Shown here in pieces: positions 34,860-43,427 of a stretch of 64,000 bases of DNA; positions within the stretch are counted from its first letter, which is position 1, and each line of letters opens with the position of its first letter. The stretch spans positions 310,001 to 374,000 of the forward strand of contig CBDDKM010000010.1 in NCBI GenBank assembly GCA_965230225.1. Direction: 5' to 3'. Both the position numbers and the translations under genes were made by a program. The notes beneath the pieces are model-generated. The model worked only from the letters and a program-made list of their open reading frames with translations, made no database searches and was not told where the DNA came from. Origin of the DNA: CALSMU01 sp965230225 (lineage in GTDB: Bacteria; Bacteroidota; Bacteroidia; Flavobacteriales_D; Parvicellaceae).

Positions 34860-35873
34860 TCAGCAGCGGATGTATTGTTTTTCCGCAAATGCAAAAACTT
34901 CATCTACCTCAATGGTTTCATCAGGTAATTGAATCATTCCGCTAACATAACCAAAAGGACCTTCGTAATCGGTACTACCCAATAGTCCCAAATTAAGCTT
35001 AACTCGCTTTGGATACTTCGGTATGAAACATAAATTGATCATCCCCTGGCTATCCTTTATCCACCATTGATTGTTTTCTCTGGTAAACTTAATGGCTGGT
35101 AGTTTAGTTAGTTTTCCATTGATCCAAATGGCATTTTCGTTATACTTATTACTATCGATGGATTGGTTATCTGTAAGACTAAAACCAATTAACCCCTTAT
35201 CCGAAACAAATGCCGCTGCTATCCAATCCCATTTGAGTACATACGGATAGTAACCTTTGTGATCGTCTGCAAAAAAGAAACTACTCTCCTTTTTAAACTC
35301 ATACACCTCCCCATCAATTTCCAACTTACCGGTCATAGGAACAATACCTTTGTGGGCATACATCCCTCTGTTTTCGGCAAACGGAATACTGGCGACTAAA
35401 TGATCAGTTCCATCGAAATGCCCAACCACCTCTGCTTTCAGAGCGGGCATATCTCCTTTGGCACTTCCTTCAAACACCACTTTGATATAGTCTTCGGATA
35501 ATCTGTTTTCCATTCGAATATCTATTCCACCTCCCTTAAAGAAATTATTACTATTCAGTACATTGTTTGGAACTTTTAGTTGAGCAGGTAACAATTTCTT
35601 CTCGTAGATGTAGTGTTTCTCTTTAACTATATCAAACACTCGAATTTGCGCAAAGGCACTTACCTTAGCATTGAACAATGCCACATTAAAAAAGTATCTG
35701 CCATCGCCCCCCTGAAAAGCTTGAAACTCTTTCAATCTTAAACTCTTCAACCATTTAGGCAAACCTAGTCCCGGTGCTATTTTAGCATCGATCAGGTTTA
35801 CATTTTCTATGGGACAATAAAAGGTTCCAAATTCAATTTTCCCCTTTTCTACTAATCTCGGCTTTGTCTTCAT
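34860..35873 (-). CDS. DUF2804 family protein
   Basis: Protein of 337 residues without a signal peptide. The features FYCPIENVNLIDAKIAPG, LPKWLKSLRLKEFQAFQGGD near the N terminus and HKGYYPYVLKWDWIAAAF in the middle fit DUF2804, a beta-rich family of unknown function with a lipocalin-like character. It follows an aldehyde dehydrogenase gene at 2 bases, so both are one operon; a lipid-like or aldehyde substrate is a fair guess. The family assignment is from memory of motifs and less sure than for neighbours. A pseudogene fragment of a second copy is at 33880-33957. Confidence 0.68.
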   Translation of the reverse strand: MKTKPRLVEKGKIEFGTFYCPIENVNLIDAKIAPGLGLPKWLKSLRLKEFQAFQGGDGRYFFNVALFNAKVSAFAQIRVFDIVKEKHYIYEKKLLPAQLKVPNNVLNSNNFFKGGGIDIRMENRLSEDYIKVVFEGSAKGDMPALKAEVVGHFDGTDHLVASIPFAENRGMYAHKGIVPMTGKLEIDGEVYEFKKESSFFFADDHKGYYPYVLKWDWIAAAFVSDKGLIGFSLTDNQSIDSNKYNENAIWINGKLTKLPAIKFTRENNQWWIKDSQGMINLCFIPKYPKRVKLNLGLLGSTDYEGPFGYVSGMIQLPDETIEVDEVFAFAEKQYIRC

Positions 35874-35875
35874 TG

Positions 35876-37276
35876 CTACAACTTCCAGGTAATCATTTTT
35901 ATCATTTTCATCTTCAGCTTGGTATACGGCGGATAAATCAACTTAACTGTTGAAGTTCCCGACAATTGTTTAACCACTGACCTTTGATTGGTAAATTCCA
36001 GAAAACCATATTTACCGTGTGCTTTTCCTATTCCCGAGTAACCTGCCCCTCCAAAAGGCAAATGATCATGATCAAACTGAACAGTAGTTTCATTAATTGC
36101 TGTTGTTCCTGCCGAAGTAGATTCAATTACCTTATTGATAAACGAATTGCTCTTACTGAAAACATACAGTGCTAAAGGGTTTTCCTGCTGATTGATTAAC
36201 TCTATTACATCATCCAAATTCTCGTAAGTATACAGACATAAAAGCGGGCCGAAAATCTCCTCCTTAAACACCTCATTAGAGTAAGAAATGCTCTTCAAAA
36301 TGGTGGGAGAAATAAAGCAATCACTCTCATCACATTCGCCCCCCATTACTATTTCTGCACCGGATCCCAAAGCTTCGTCTAACAGGCTTTTTACTCTTGT
36401 ATAATGCTTTTCATTGACAATTCTTCCGAAGTCCTTATTGGACTGAATTTTTGAATCTCCGTAAAACTTCTTGTACGCTTTTATTAAGTGCTCTTCTACC
36501 TCATTCAATTTCTGCTTTGGCACTAAAATATAATTAGGCGAAACACAAGATTGACCGGCATTCATGAACTTCCCCCAAATTAACTTTTCCGCTAAATCCT
36601 TCAGGTGAACCGACTCATCCACCACAACCGGGTTTCTTCCACCTAGCTCCAGAGTAACTGAAGATAAATGCTCTGCTGCAGCTTTCATCACTATCTTCCC
36701 CACTTGCGGACTTCCGGTGAAGAATATATGGTTGAAAGGCAAGTTCAACAATGCAGTTGTTTCCTCTACTCCTCCGGTAACTACTGCGACTTCCTCTTCT
36801 TCAAAAAGTTCGTTCAGCATTTTTACCAGCAATTGCTCTGTATGAGGAGTCATTTCAGAAGGCTTAACCACACAACAATTTCCGGCAGCAATGGCAGAAA
36901 TTAGAGGGCCAATGGTGAGCATAAATGGAAAATTCCACGGAGCAATAATCAACACTACTCCTTTCGGTTCTTTAATCACCCTCGATTTGGTTCCAGTATA
37001 TGCTAATGGAGTAGATACTTTTTTTGGAACAGCCCATTTGTCCAATTCTTTTACCGCCAATTCGATTTCAGAAATCAATGGTTTTATTTCGAACAAATCT
37101 ACCTCTGCAGCGGGCTTTTTATAATCTGCATACAATGCATCTCTGATTTCTTTATGATGTTCTCTTATCCAAACTTTAACACGTTTCAGCTTACTTTTCC
37201 GTTCAGCTAAACCTTGCTTTCGCACCACTTTAAAATATTCTTTTTGCTTAAGATATAGCGACTCAAAATTGGACAT
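35876..37276 (-). CDS. Aldehyde dehydrogenase (class 3 / fatty-aldehyde type)
   Basis: NAD(P)-dependent oxidation of an aldehyde to the acid; 466 residues from the ATG at 37276 (an in-frame TTG is at 37282). Motifs: APWNFPF in the cofactor fold, FFTGSPQVGK, TLELGGRNPVVV with the general-base Glu (E210), and the catalytic cysteine in NAGQSCVSP (C244). PFGGAGYSGIGKAHG and the hydrophobic C-terminal segment YPPYTKLKMKMIKMITWKL recall ALDH3/fatty aldehyde dehydrogenases, which can attach to membranes. It is the first gene of an operon with DUF2804. Aldehydes from lipid turnover are likely, not proven. Confidence 0.93.
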   Translation of the reverse strand: MSNFESLYLKQKEYFKVVRKQGLAERKSKLKRVKVWIREHHKEIRDALYADYKKPAAEVDLFEIKPLISEIELAVKELDKWAVPKKVSTPLAYTGTKSRVIKEPKGVVLIIAPWNFPFMLTIGPLISAIAAGNCCVVKPSEMTPHTEQLLVKMLNELFEEEEVAVVTGGVEETTALLNLPFNHIFFTGSPQVGKIVMKAAAEHLSSVTLELGGRNPVVVDESVHLKDLAEKLIWGKFMNAGQSCVSPNYILVPKQKLNEVEEHLIKAYKKFYGDSKIQSNKDFGRIVNEKHYTRVKSLLDEALGSGAEIVMGGECDESDCFISPTILKSISYSNEVFKEEIFGPLLCLYTYENLDDVIELINQQENPLALYVFSKSNSFINKVIESTSAGTTAINETTVQFDHDHLPFGGAGYSGIGKAHGKYGFLEFTNQRSVVKQLSGTSTVKLIYPPYTKLKMKMIKMITWKL

Positions 37277-37370
37277 AATCAACAGATATAGTTCAAAAAT
37301 ACAAATCTATTATGGTATGCAAGCATACTTTTCTAAATAATGAGTAGTTATATTTCATAGATTTGAATGC

Positions 37371-38054
37371 ATGAGGGCAATCAGAAAAATAGCTTTATCT
37401 CTTCTTCTCACGTTGGAGGGGTTTGTACTTCTGGTTTGCCTCTATTTGCTTATTTCACTGGCGGGAATCATCATTCCCATTAATTCCGACTATGATCCCC
37501 AAAATGGAGAAATTGACATCTATGTTATCTCTAATGGAGTTCATACGGACATTTGCCTTCCCGTAAAAAACGATCAGGTGGACTGGACAGAATTTATTTC
37601 TGAAGCTCCTTACACAGGACTATCATCGGAACCGGAATTTATATCGATTGGATGGGGGGATAAAGGCTTTTATCTGGACACTCCTGAATGGAGCGATTTA
37701 AAAGCTTCTACAGCCATTAATGCCATGCTACTCAGTAGTCCTACGGCAATGCATATTACCTACAAATGCTATACTCCAGCAGAAAGTGAACAGGTTAAAA
37801 AATGTTCTATTTCTAAATCCAAATACGAAGCGCTGATTCATTATATCAAGGATTCCTTTGAACTGGATCAAAATGGAAATGTTCAGTTAATTCCCAATGT
37901 TGGATACACTAGCGTGGATAATTTCTATGAAGCAAAAGGAAGCTACCACTTGTTTAAAACCTGTAATGTTTGGACGAATAATGCCTTGAGTATAGCAGGC
38001 ATTAAAACCTCAGGGTTGGCTCTGTTTGAGAAGGGAATTTTAAGACACCTTTAG
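37371..38054 (+). CDS. DUF2459 (TIGR02117) family membrane-anchored protein
   Basis: Protein of 227 residues with one N-terminal transmembrane helix (about 7-35). The family pattern is clear: VISNGVHTDICLPV (52-65), SIGWGDKGFYLDTPEW, and TCNVWTNNALSIAGI near the C terminus. The conserved His and the Cys of TCN.W look like catalytic residues of a papain-like or NlpC-like fold, but no activity is established. It stands alone on the plus strand. Its stop overlaps the stop of the convergent lipoprotein gene by 3 bases. Confidence 0.85.
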   Translation: MRAIRKIALSLLLTLEGFVLLVCLYLLISLAGIIIPINSDYDPQNGEIDIYVISNGVHTDICLPVKNDQVDWTEFISEAPYTGLSSEPEFISIGWGDKGFYLDTPEWSDLKASTAINAMLLSSPTAMHITYKCYTPAESEQVKKCSISKSKYEALIHYIKDSFELDQNGNVQLIPNVGYTSVDNFYEAKGSYHLFKTCNVWTNNALSIAGIKTSGLALFEKGILRHL

Positions 38055-38998
38055 TTGTAAATCATACCTTCTGTTCCAAAATAATCTTTTAGATCAATCA
38101 ATGTATTTTGGTCGATTATTTTATAACTTAAGGTATCTAAATCGGTGGTATCAGGTTCCCAGTCTTCATAATCTTCAGGTACCATATAAGTCATTAAATG
38201 GAGTACTCCATCGTCCATTTCTCCTTTTAAAATATTCCAGTGAATCCAGTGCCTGAGAGACCCACTGTACCTTGCTATTTCACCTTTATACTCATTTCCA
38301 TCTTTTTTTATGGTGATGTAGTTTCTATAGGACACCATATCATGAGCGAGCACTTCATCCTCTCGGGTGTCTATCCAATATTCTCGGTTAAACTCATGTT
38401 CACCATCTAGAAGAACAACATTAGGCTGTGATAGGGCCAGGCTAATTTCTGAGATTACATCAGACTCCTTGATGATCTTCCACTGCTTTCCTTGCCTTTC
38501 CAATTCCATATAGGCGGAAACAGTGGTAGTATTTCCATTTTCAATACATAATTTATCAAACTCCACTGCTATTAGTGAATCTTCATAAGTAATGTATGGA
38601 TAGTACAGACTTAAATTCTCAATGCATTGATGGTAACCTTCGTGCTTAGCCAACCATACTTCTTTAGCATTAACACAGTTTTTAGCAGATGAAAAGCTTT
38701 TATAATACTGCACTTTTGGAGCATAAAATGGCTCCAACATATCCACTGTATGCTGATTAATACCTCGATTCCACTCAGAAAGAATTTCTTTTACTATATC
38801 AATATGATCAAACCGATTGAGGTACTCTTCCTCCTCTTCCAACTCAACTTCGGGGTTTTCCAATGAGGAGTCCGACACTATTGGTAGTTCTTCGTACTCC
38901 TCTTGCGATACTGACTCTTGTTGCTGCTCTTCTTTAACATCGGAACATGCCACTAAAAACAGTAAACATATAACTGGAATAATGATTTTACTTTTCAT
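38051..38998 (-). CDS. Lipoprotein with nuclear-transport-factor-like core, PspA cluster
   Basis: Exported lipoprotein of 315 residues from the ATG at 38998, which overlaps the preceding stop (ATGA). Lipobox FLVAC, then an acidic linker (QEEYEELPIVSDSSLENPEV). The middle (about 65-185) has HTVDMLEPFYAPKVQYY and VAYM-like strands that resemble NTF2-like/SnoaL folds; the rest is beta-rich with WIHWNILKGEM. I recognise no named family. The frame continues upstream to 39166, but that part is antisense-like and overlaps the 89-residue gene. Last gene of the cluster; envelope stress sensing is an inference from its neighbours. Confidence 0.65.
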   Translation of the reverse strand: MKSKIIIPVICLLFLVACSDVKEEQQQESVSQEEYEELPIVSDSSLENPEVELEEEEEYLNRFDHIDIVKEILSEWNRGINQHTVDMLEPFYAPKVQYYKSFSSAKNCVNAKEVWLAKHEGYHQCIENLSLYYPYITYEDSLIAVEFDKLCIENGNTTTVSAYMELERQGKQWKIIKESDVISEISLALSQPNVVLLDGEHEFNREYWIDTREDEVLAHDMVSYRNYITIKKDGNEYKGEIARYSGSLRHWIHWNILKGEMDDGVLHLMTYMVPEDYEDWEPDTTDLDTLSYKIIDQNTLIDLKDYFGTEGMIYN

Positions 38999-39264
38999 TC
39001 GAACAGTTTTTGAACGTGCTCTTTTAATCGTTCCAGGTCGTATTCCAATCCGTAACTCCAGGCTTCTTCCAGGGAAATTGATTTTTGAGAATAGGTATTG
39101 TTTTCCCTTGGACTGAAGTGATCCAATAGAAGTCCATTTTTCTTGGAATAAATTACCTGCAAACAATCTTGAAATTCGTTTCGCAGTTTAATGGTTCTCC
39201 AACCACTGAGCATGGAGATTAGCACCTCCTTTTTCTGCTTATCACTGAGTTCATCAAGATTCAT
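38995..39264 (-). CDS. Small protein of unknown function, PspA cluster
   Basis: Soluble protein of 89 residues with no signal peptide: MNLDELSDKQKKEVLISMLS, then a central beta part and a helix (AWSYGLEYDLERLKEHVQKL). No recognised family. It starts 7 bases after the GIDE gene stop and overlaps the lipoprotein gene start by 4 bases, so it is translationally coupled to both. Confidence 0.6.
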   Translation of the reverse strand: MNLDELSDKQKKEVLISMLSGWRTIKLRNEFQDCLQVIYSKKNGLLLDHFSPRENNTYSQKSISLEEAWSYGLEYDLERLKEHVQKLFE

Positions 39265-39271
39265 TGATTAA

Positions 39272-40060
39272 TTATTGAAAGAAGCTAACAATGATTAACA
39301 CTACTCCTACAGCAGCAGCGGCAATCCCTCCATAAAGAGACATTTTCACGTTCCCCTCTAAACCTTTTAATATAGACGCTTCGGACTTAACAGAAACAAT
39401 AAAAGGGTTTTCCTTATCGGCTGGCCTGGAAATCATTAAACTTCCGTTTCGATCATTGATTTCTCCAATCACAAATAGTGAAGTCCCAATACCAATGTTA
39501 TGCTCCACTTCACTGTATCCGATTGTTTTAAGGGTACTTTCATTCCTAAATGTAAGGCTCCCAAAAGAAAAGGACAACCCACCTCCTGAACTGTTAGCAG
39601 GTTTAAAATCGTCCACTACTTCATTGGGGGTAATATCTGCTCCCTGGATATTGATGTCGACCATTCCCGTTCCATCGTTTAATTGAAAATCATCTCCTCT
39701 GGTGGTATCTCCCACCACCTCGGTTCTGGTAACCCAATTCTTTACAATTTTACCGTCTTTGTCTTTCTTCTCTTCCAGTTTTTTGTATTTGTGAATTACC
39801 TGAGAGGTATAATAAACACAATCTTCTCCACTAAATTCTCCTTTTAGAGGCGTATCGGAGTGTGCTTTTGCACTAAGTTTTACCATCTGAGAAAAACTCC
39901 CCTTTCCTAGTTCGGAGGCAATGTGCTTATAATTCTCCAAAGCAGTTTTAAGGTCAATGCGATCAAAATACTTGATGCTCAATATTTTCTTCTCCAATCG
40001 AGTTTTATTCCAAACCAACAAAGCTCCTACTACTATTAAAACGATTCCAATTACCAACAT
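39272..40060 (-). CDS. GIDE-domain (MULAN-like) membrane protein
   Basis: Membrane protein of 262 residues. TM1 is at about 2-17 and TM2 at about 242-260. Between them lies a GIDE/BAM-type domain with LKGEFSGEDCVYYTSQVIHK, WVTRTEVVGDTTRG, FQLNDGTGMVDINIQGAD and GYSEVEHNIGIGTSLFVIGE. The same arrangement occurs in the human mitochondrial ubiquitin ligase MUL1, here without a RING domain, so it is not expected to be a ligase. Beside-the-membrane domains occur near PspA-type genes, as here. A terminator at 40075-40105 separates it from the two upstream genes, so it may depend on read-through. Confidence in the domain call is good. Confidence 0.78.
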   Translation of the reverse strand: MLVIGIVLIVVGALLVWNKTRLEKKILSIKYFDRIDLKTALENYKHIASELGKGSFSQMVKLSAKAHSDTPLKGEFSGEDCVYYTSQVIHKYKKLEEKKDKDGKIVKNWVTRTEVVGDTTRGDDFQLNDGTGMVDINIQGADITPNEVVDDFKPANSSGGGLSFSFGSLTFRNESTLKTIGYSEVEHNIGIGTSLFVIGEINDRNGSLMISRPADKENPFIVSVKSEASILKGLEGNVKMSLYGGIAAAAVGVVLIIVSFFQ

Positions 40061-40074
40061 GATTTTTTCGGGAT

Positions 40075-40105
40075 AAAAAAAGAGGATAGCCTATAGGCTA
40101 CCCTC
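40075..40105 (-). terminator. Intrinsic terminator within the PspA cluster
   Basis: Stem GAGGATAGCC (40082-40091) with GGCTACCCTC (40096-40105), loop TATA, and a seven-base T run on the minus strand (40081-40075). It separates the YbjN-like gene from the GIDE gene and would set a lower level for the downstream genes. Confidence 0.85.
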
Positions 40106-40120
40106 CTATTTGATTAATAT

Positions 40121-40558
40121 TTATGCTTCTGCAGAAGCGTATTTTTCATCGTACTGATCCGCAACAGCAGCAACGTTTTGCACCGCAGCAGAAAATTCAT
40201 TGTAATCCAGGTTTTTTCCTGCTAATGAATAAGAGAATTTTAAAGAGTTCTCCAAACTCAACCCGAAGCTACCAAATGGAATAGTAGCATTAAGGCGAAG
40301 TAGTTCTTCCATTTTATCTCCAGAAAGATCCATATCATCCGACAGGTAGGCAAATACCTCTACCATTACATCTTCGCTGTGCCACTGCTTTACAACAATG
40401 TTTACGCTGATTGACCCAAAAGAAAATGCATAGGTCCCATCTAACTCAATGATCTCATCTGCATCAAACATTTGATTCATGTAAGTGGCTACTTTCTCTT
40501 TAGTAGATGCCATTACCGCATCGTTCTCTCCATTTTTTAATATATCAAATTTAGGCAT
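40121..40558 (-). CDS. YbjN/type-III-chaperone-fold protein next to pspA
   Basis: Cytoplasmic protein of 145 residues. The core (about 30-140) has FSFGSISVNIVVKQWHSEDV, VEVFAYLSDDMDLSGDKMEE, LLRLNATIPFGSFGLSLENS and a C-terminal helix ending AVADQYDEKY. The fG.i.v...N..fG.f pattern is that of YbjN/type III secretion chaperone-like folds, which pair with PspA in several bacteria. It lies 31 bases after pspA and before the terminator, so it is strongly co-expressed with pspA. A chaperone or partner of PspA oligomers is likely. Confidence 0.7.
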   Translation of the reverse strand: MPKFDILKNGENDAVMASTKEKVATYMNQMFDADEIIELDGTYAFSFGSISVNIVVKQWHSEDVMVEVFAYLSDDMDLSGDKMEELLRLNATIPFGSFGLSLENSLKFSYSLAGKNLDYNEFSAAVQNVAAVADQYDEKYASAEA

Positions 40559-40589
40559 GTCTATATTTTTAATGTTTTTAACTACGGAA

Positions 40590-41267
40590 TTACTCTCCGT
40601 TATTTTCGTTGTTCATCATTGCTTTCAGTTTCTCTAATTCAGAGTCTACCGCCGAGTTCTTCTCTAACTCTGCAAACTCATCGTCCAGCGAAGTTTCTTC
40701 TCCGGCCATTTCAGTGAAAGCTTCTGCTTCTGCCTCTTTGGAAAGAATTTTTTCCTCAAACTTGTCGAAGTTAGCAAACGAATTTTCGTTAAACCCTCCA
40801 ATGTTTTTAGCCATTTCAGATTGTGCCTGAGCATTTTTACTACGTGCAATAAGCATCGATTCTTTTGCTTTTGCCTCGTCGTATTTTTGTTTTAGCTTAT
40901 CCAGTTGTTGCTTCAACTTATCCGTTGTTGCTTTAGACTGGTTGTACATTCCCTCGTACTGTTGGAAATTCTGATCCTCAACTGCCTTTTTAGCTAAAGC
41001 TTTTTTAGCTAATTCTTCATTCCCTGATTTCAGAGCCGCCATTGCCTTTGATTGCCAATCGTCAGATTTTTGCTTGTGAAAGTTCATCTTACGCTCCATT
41101 TGCTTGGTGTGGGCCATTGCCTGAGCCAAAGCAGCAGTAGATTTTGTGATGGATTCTTTCATGTCCACCACCATCAACTTAATCATCTTCTCTGGATTTT
41201 CTGCTTTATCCAGGGCATCATTGACATTCGATCTGAAAATGTCAGAAATTCTCTTAAAAAATCCCAT
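40590..41267 (-). CDS. PspA/IM30 family protein
   Basis: Coiled-coil membrane-repair protein of 225 residues. MGFFKRISDIFRSNVNDALD is the amphipathic membrane-binding helix typical of PspA/Vipp1; the next 150 residues are long coiled coils (GNEELAKKALAKKAVEDQNF, LKQKYDEAKAKESMLIARSK), followed by FNENSFANFDKFEEKI and a Glu-rich tail. It oligomerises at stressed inner membranes (established for the family). First gene of the cluster. No PspF or PspB/C genes are adjacent, so regulation differs from E. coli. Confidence 0.9.
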   Translation of the reverse strand: MGFFKRISDIFRSNVNDALDKAENPEKMIKLMVVDMKESITKSTAALAQAMAHTKQMERKMNFHKQKSDDWQSKAMAALKSGNEELAKKALAKKAVEDQNFQQYEGMYNQSKATTDKLKQQLDKLKQKYDEAKAKESMLIARSKNAQAQSEMAKNIGGFNENSFANFDKFEEKILSKEAEAEAFTEMAGEETSLDDEFAELEKNSAVDSELEKLKAMMNNENNGE

Positions 41268-41428
41268 TATCTATTAAATTTTAATTTGTGTTCTTAAAGA
41301 TAGAAATTATTCAGACGCTTGAGATTTTAGAATTAATTAATTTACAGAAGTGTTTCTGCGGTTGTTGAACGGTTAAAAAATGATGAAAAAGCGACATTTT
41401 TTTCAGTTCATTGTGCTTGGTATTTAGT

Positions 41429-41436
41429 TACCTTTG
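41429..41436 (+). promoter_or_regulatory. Predicted -7 element of the Sua5 gene, nearly leaderless
   Basis: TACCTTTG fits TAnnTTTG and ends only 4 bases before the ATG pair at 41441/41444, so transcription would start at or next to the start codon. Confidence 0.5.
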
Positions 41437-41440
41437 CGCC

Positions 41441-42004
41441 ATGATGAAGGAAGAATTGGACAAAGCTCTGGAAGCATTAAAAAGTGGGAAGACCCTTCTC
41501 TATCCTACGGATACGATTTGGGGGATTGGTTGTGATGCAAAAAATGCAGAAGCCATTGACAAAATTTATCAAATTAAGGAACGTGACCCTTCAAAATCAA
41601 TGATCATTTTGATTGCCGAAGACCATCATTTGGAAAGGTACATTAAAGAAGTTCCTGAAGTAGCCTGGGAAATTATTGATGCAGCGGAGAAACCGCTCAC
41701 CATTGTTTACCCAAATGCTATGTACTTACCGGATAACCTTACTGCGAAGGACGGTTCCATAGCCATTAGAATTGTAAAGGATGAGTTTTGTAAAAAATTG
41801 ATTCAGCGTTTAAAAAGCCCGTTAGTTTCTACTTCTGCCAATCTTGCCGGAGAGCCATCTCCAGGTAGTTTTGAAGACATCAGCCCTGAAATTTTGAAAC
41901 GTGTGGACCATGTTGTAAATTTGCCGGCTTCAAAAACGGGAAATCAATCTTCATCTATCATAAAGTTAGAGGTAAACGGTGAAATCACTGTCATTAGAAA
42001 ATAA
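41441..42004 (+). CDS. L-threonylcarbamoyladenylate synthase (Sua5/YciO/YrdC)
   Basis: Makes threonylcarbamoyl-AMP from Thr, bicarbonate and ATP for the t6A37 modification of ANN-decoding tRNAs. 187 residues from the ATG at 41441 (MMKEELDKAL). Motifs: GKTLLYPTDTIWGIGCDA, KIYQIKERDPSKSMIILI, PLTIVYP, and SPLVSTSANLAGEPSP, all hallmarks of the YrdC fold. It lacks the C-terminal Sua5 domain, so it is the short TsaC-like type. The cca gene follows with a 26-base overlap, consistent with a tRNA-maturation operon. Confidence 0.94.
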   Translation: MMKEELDKALEALKSGKTLLYPTDTIWGIGCDAKNAEAIDKIYQIKERDPSKSMIILIAEDHHLERYIKEVPEVAWEIIDAAEKPLTIVYPNAMYLPDNLTAKDGSIAIRIVKDEFCKKLIQRLKSPLVSTSANLAGEPSPGSFEDISPEILKRVDHVVNLPASKTGNQSSSIIKLEVNGEITVIRK

Positions 42005-43424
42005 AGAAAAGCTTAAGAATGCCATTTCGGATCCAGTATTCAGAATCATTTCTGAGTGCGGTAAAGAATTGGGCAAGCCGGTATTTGTTATCGGAGGATA
42101 TGTTCGTGATATTTTTCTTCAACGTCCTAGTAAAGACATTGATTTTGTTATTGCCGGATCGGGTATTGAACTAGCCGAAAAGGTAGCCGAAAAACTTGGC
42201 GCAGAAAAGGTATCTTTCTTTAAGAACTTTGGTACTGCCATGATCAAACATGGCGATTACGATCTGGAATTTGTTGGAGCACGAAAGGAATCCTACAATA
42301 GAGATTCCAGAAAACCAATTGTAGAAGACGGCACCTTAGAAGACGACCAGAAGAGAAGAGATTTTACCATCAACGCACTTGCCATTAGTTTGAATGAAGA
42401 GAACTACGGAGAGTTAATAGACCCTTTTGGAGGAATAGAAGACATGGAAAATGGAATCATTAAAACTCCATTATGCCCAGACATTACCTTCTCCGATGAT
42501 CCATTGAGAATGATGAGAGCAGTAAGGTTTGCTTCTCAGCTGAATTTCAACATTGACAAAGAGTCCTATCAATCTTTAAAGAACAATAGAAGTAGAATTG
42601 GAATTGTTTCTCAGGAAAGAATTACTGATGAATTGAACAAAATCATCATGTCCAACCATCCTTCTATTGGATTCAAATCGTTAATGGGAGCCGGAATACT
42701 GGAAATCATCTTCCCGGAAATGGCTGCTCTTAAAGGAATTGAAAAAAGAAAAGGGAAAGCACATAAAGATAATTTTTACCACACTCTGGAGGTGCTGGAA
42801 AATATATTACCCCATACAAACGACTTATGGTTAAGGTGGGCTGCTATAATGCACGACATTGCCAAACCTGCAACAAAAAGATTTCACGATACCATTGGAT
42901 GGACCTTTCATGGACACGAAGACAAGGGAGCTAAAATGGTTCCCAGAATCTTTAAGCGTATGAAGCTTCCATTGGATCACAAAATGAAATTTGTTCAGAA
43001 AATGGTTCAACTGCATTTGCGCCCTATTGCTTTAACCAAAGATTCCATTTCGGACTCGGCTTTAAGAAGGCTGTTATTCGATGCCGGAGATGACCTGGAA
43101 GCCCTAATGACATTGTGTAAGGCTGACATCACTTCTAAAAATGAGGCAAAGGTTCAACGGTACCTAAAGCGATTCGAAGTTGTTGAAGAAAAAATTAAAG
43201 ACGTAGAGGAAAGAGACCGAATTAGGAACTGGAATCCCCCGATTACCGGAGATGTTATTGTAAAAACCTTTAACTTGCCGCCTTGCAAAACCATTGGAGA
43301 CATCAAAGAGGCCATTAAAGAAGCAATACTCGAAGGCGAAATTGAGAACAATTATGATGCTGCTTTCGCCTATATGTTGGAAGTAGGAAAAAAACTAGGA
43401 TTGACCGCAGAGGTTAACGAATAA
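41979..43424 (+). CDS. cca: CCA-adding tRNA nucleotidyltransferase with HD domain
   Basis: Adds or repairs the 3' CCA end of tRNAs. 481 residues. The class II nucleotidyltransferase domain has VIGGYVRDIFLQRPSKDIDF (GG.VRD and D-x-D metal ligands), then DFTINALAISLNE and RMMRAVRFASQLNF for nucleotide selection. The C-terminal half has an HD domain (WAAIMHDIAKP, TFHGHEDKGAKM). The predicted start is a GTG at 41979, overlapping the previous gene by 26 bases; no in-frame ATG lies near, so the start is a little uncertain. Bacteroidota often have this single-gene form. Confidence 0.93.
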   Translation: MKSLSLENKEKLKNAISDPVFRIISECGKELGKPVFVIGGYVRDIFLQRPSKDIDFVIAGSGIELAEKVAEKLGAEKVSFFKNFGTAMIKHGDYDLEFVGARKESYNRDSRKPIVEDGTLEDDQKRRDFTINALAISLNEENYGELIDPFGGIEDMENGIIKTPLCPDITFSDDPLRMMRAVRFASQLNFNIDKESYQSLKNNRSRIGIVSQERITDELNKIIMSNHPSIGFKSLMGAGILEIIFPEMAALKGIEKRKGKAHKDNFYHTLEVLENILPHTNDLWLRWAAIMHDIAKPATKRFHDTIGWTFHGHEDKGAKMVPRIFKRMKLPLDHKMKFVQKMVQLHLRPIALTKDSISDSALRRLLFDAGDDLEALMTLCKADITSKNEAKVQRYLKRFEVVEEKIKDVEERDRIRNWNPPITGDVIVKTFNLPPCKTIGDIKEAIKEAILEGEIENNYDAAFAYMLEVGKKLGLTAEVNE

Positions 43425-43427
43425 TGT

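Noticed and set aside
38999..39166. Longer N terminus of the lipoprotein
   Set aside because: It overlaps the 89-residue gene in another frame and puts a lipoprotein signal in the middle; the ATG at 38998 with the lipobox is better.
39272..40060. E3 ubiquitin ligase
   Set aside because: Only the GIDE domain is shared with MUL1; there is no RING finger and no ubiquitin system in view.
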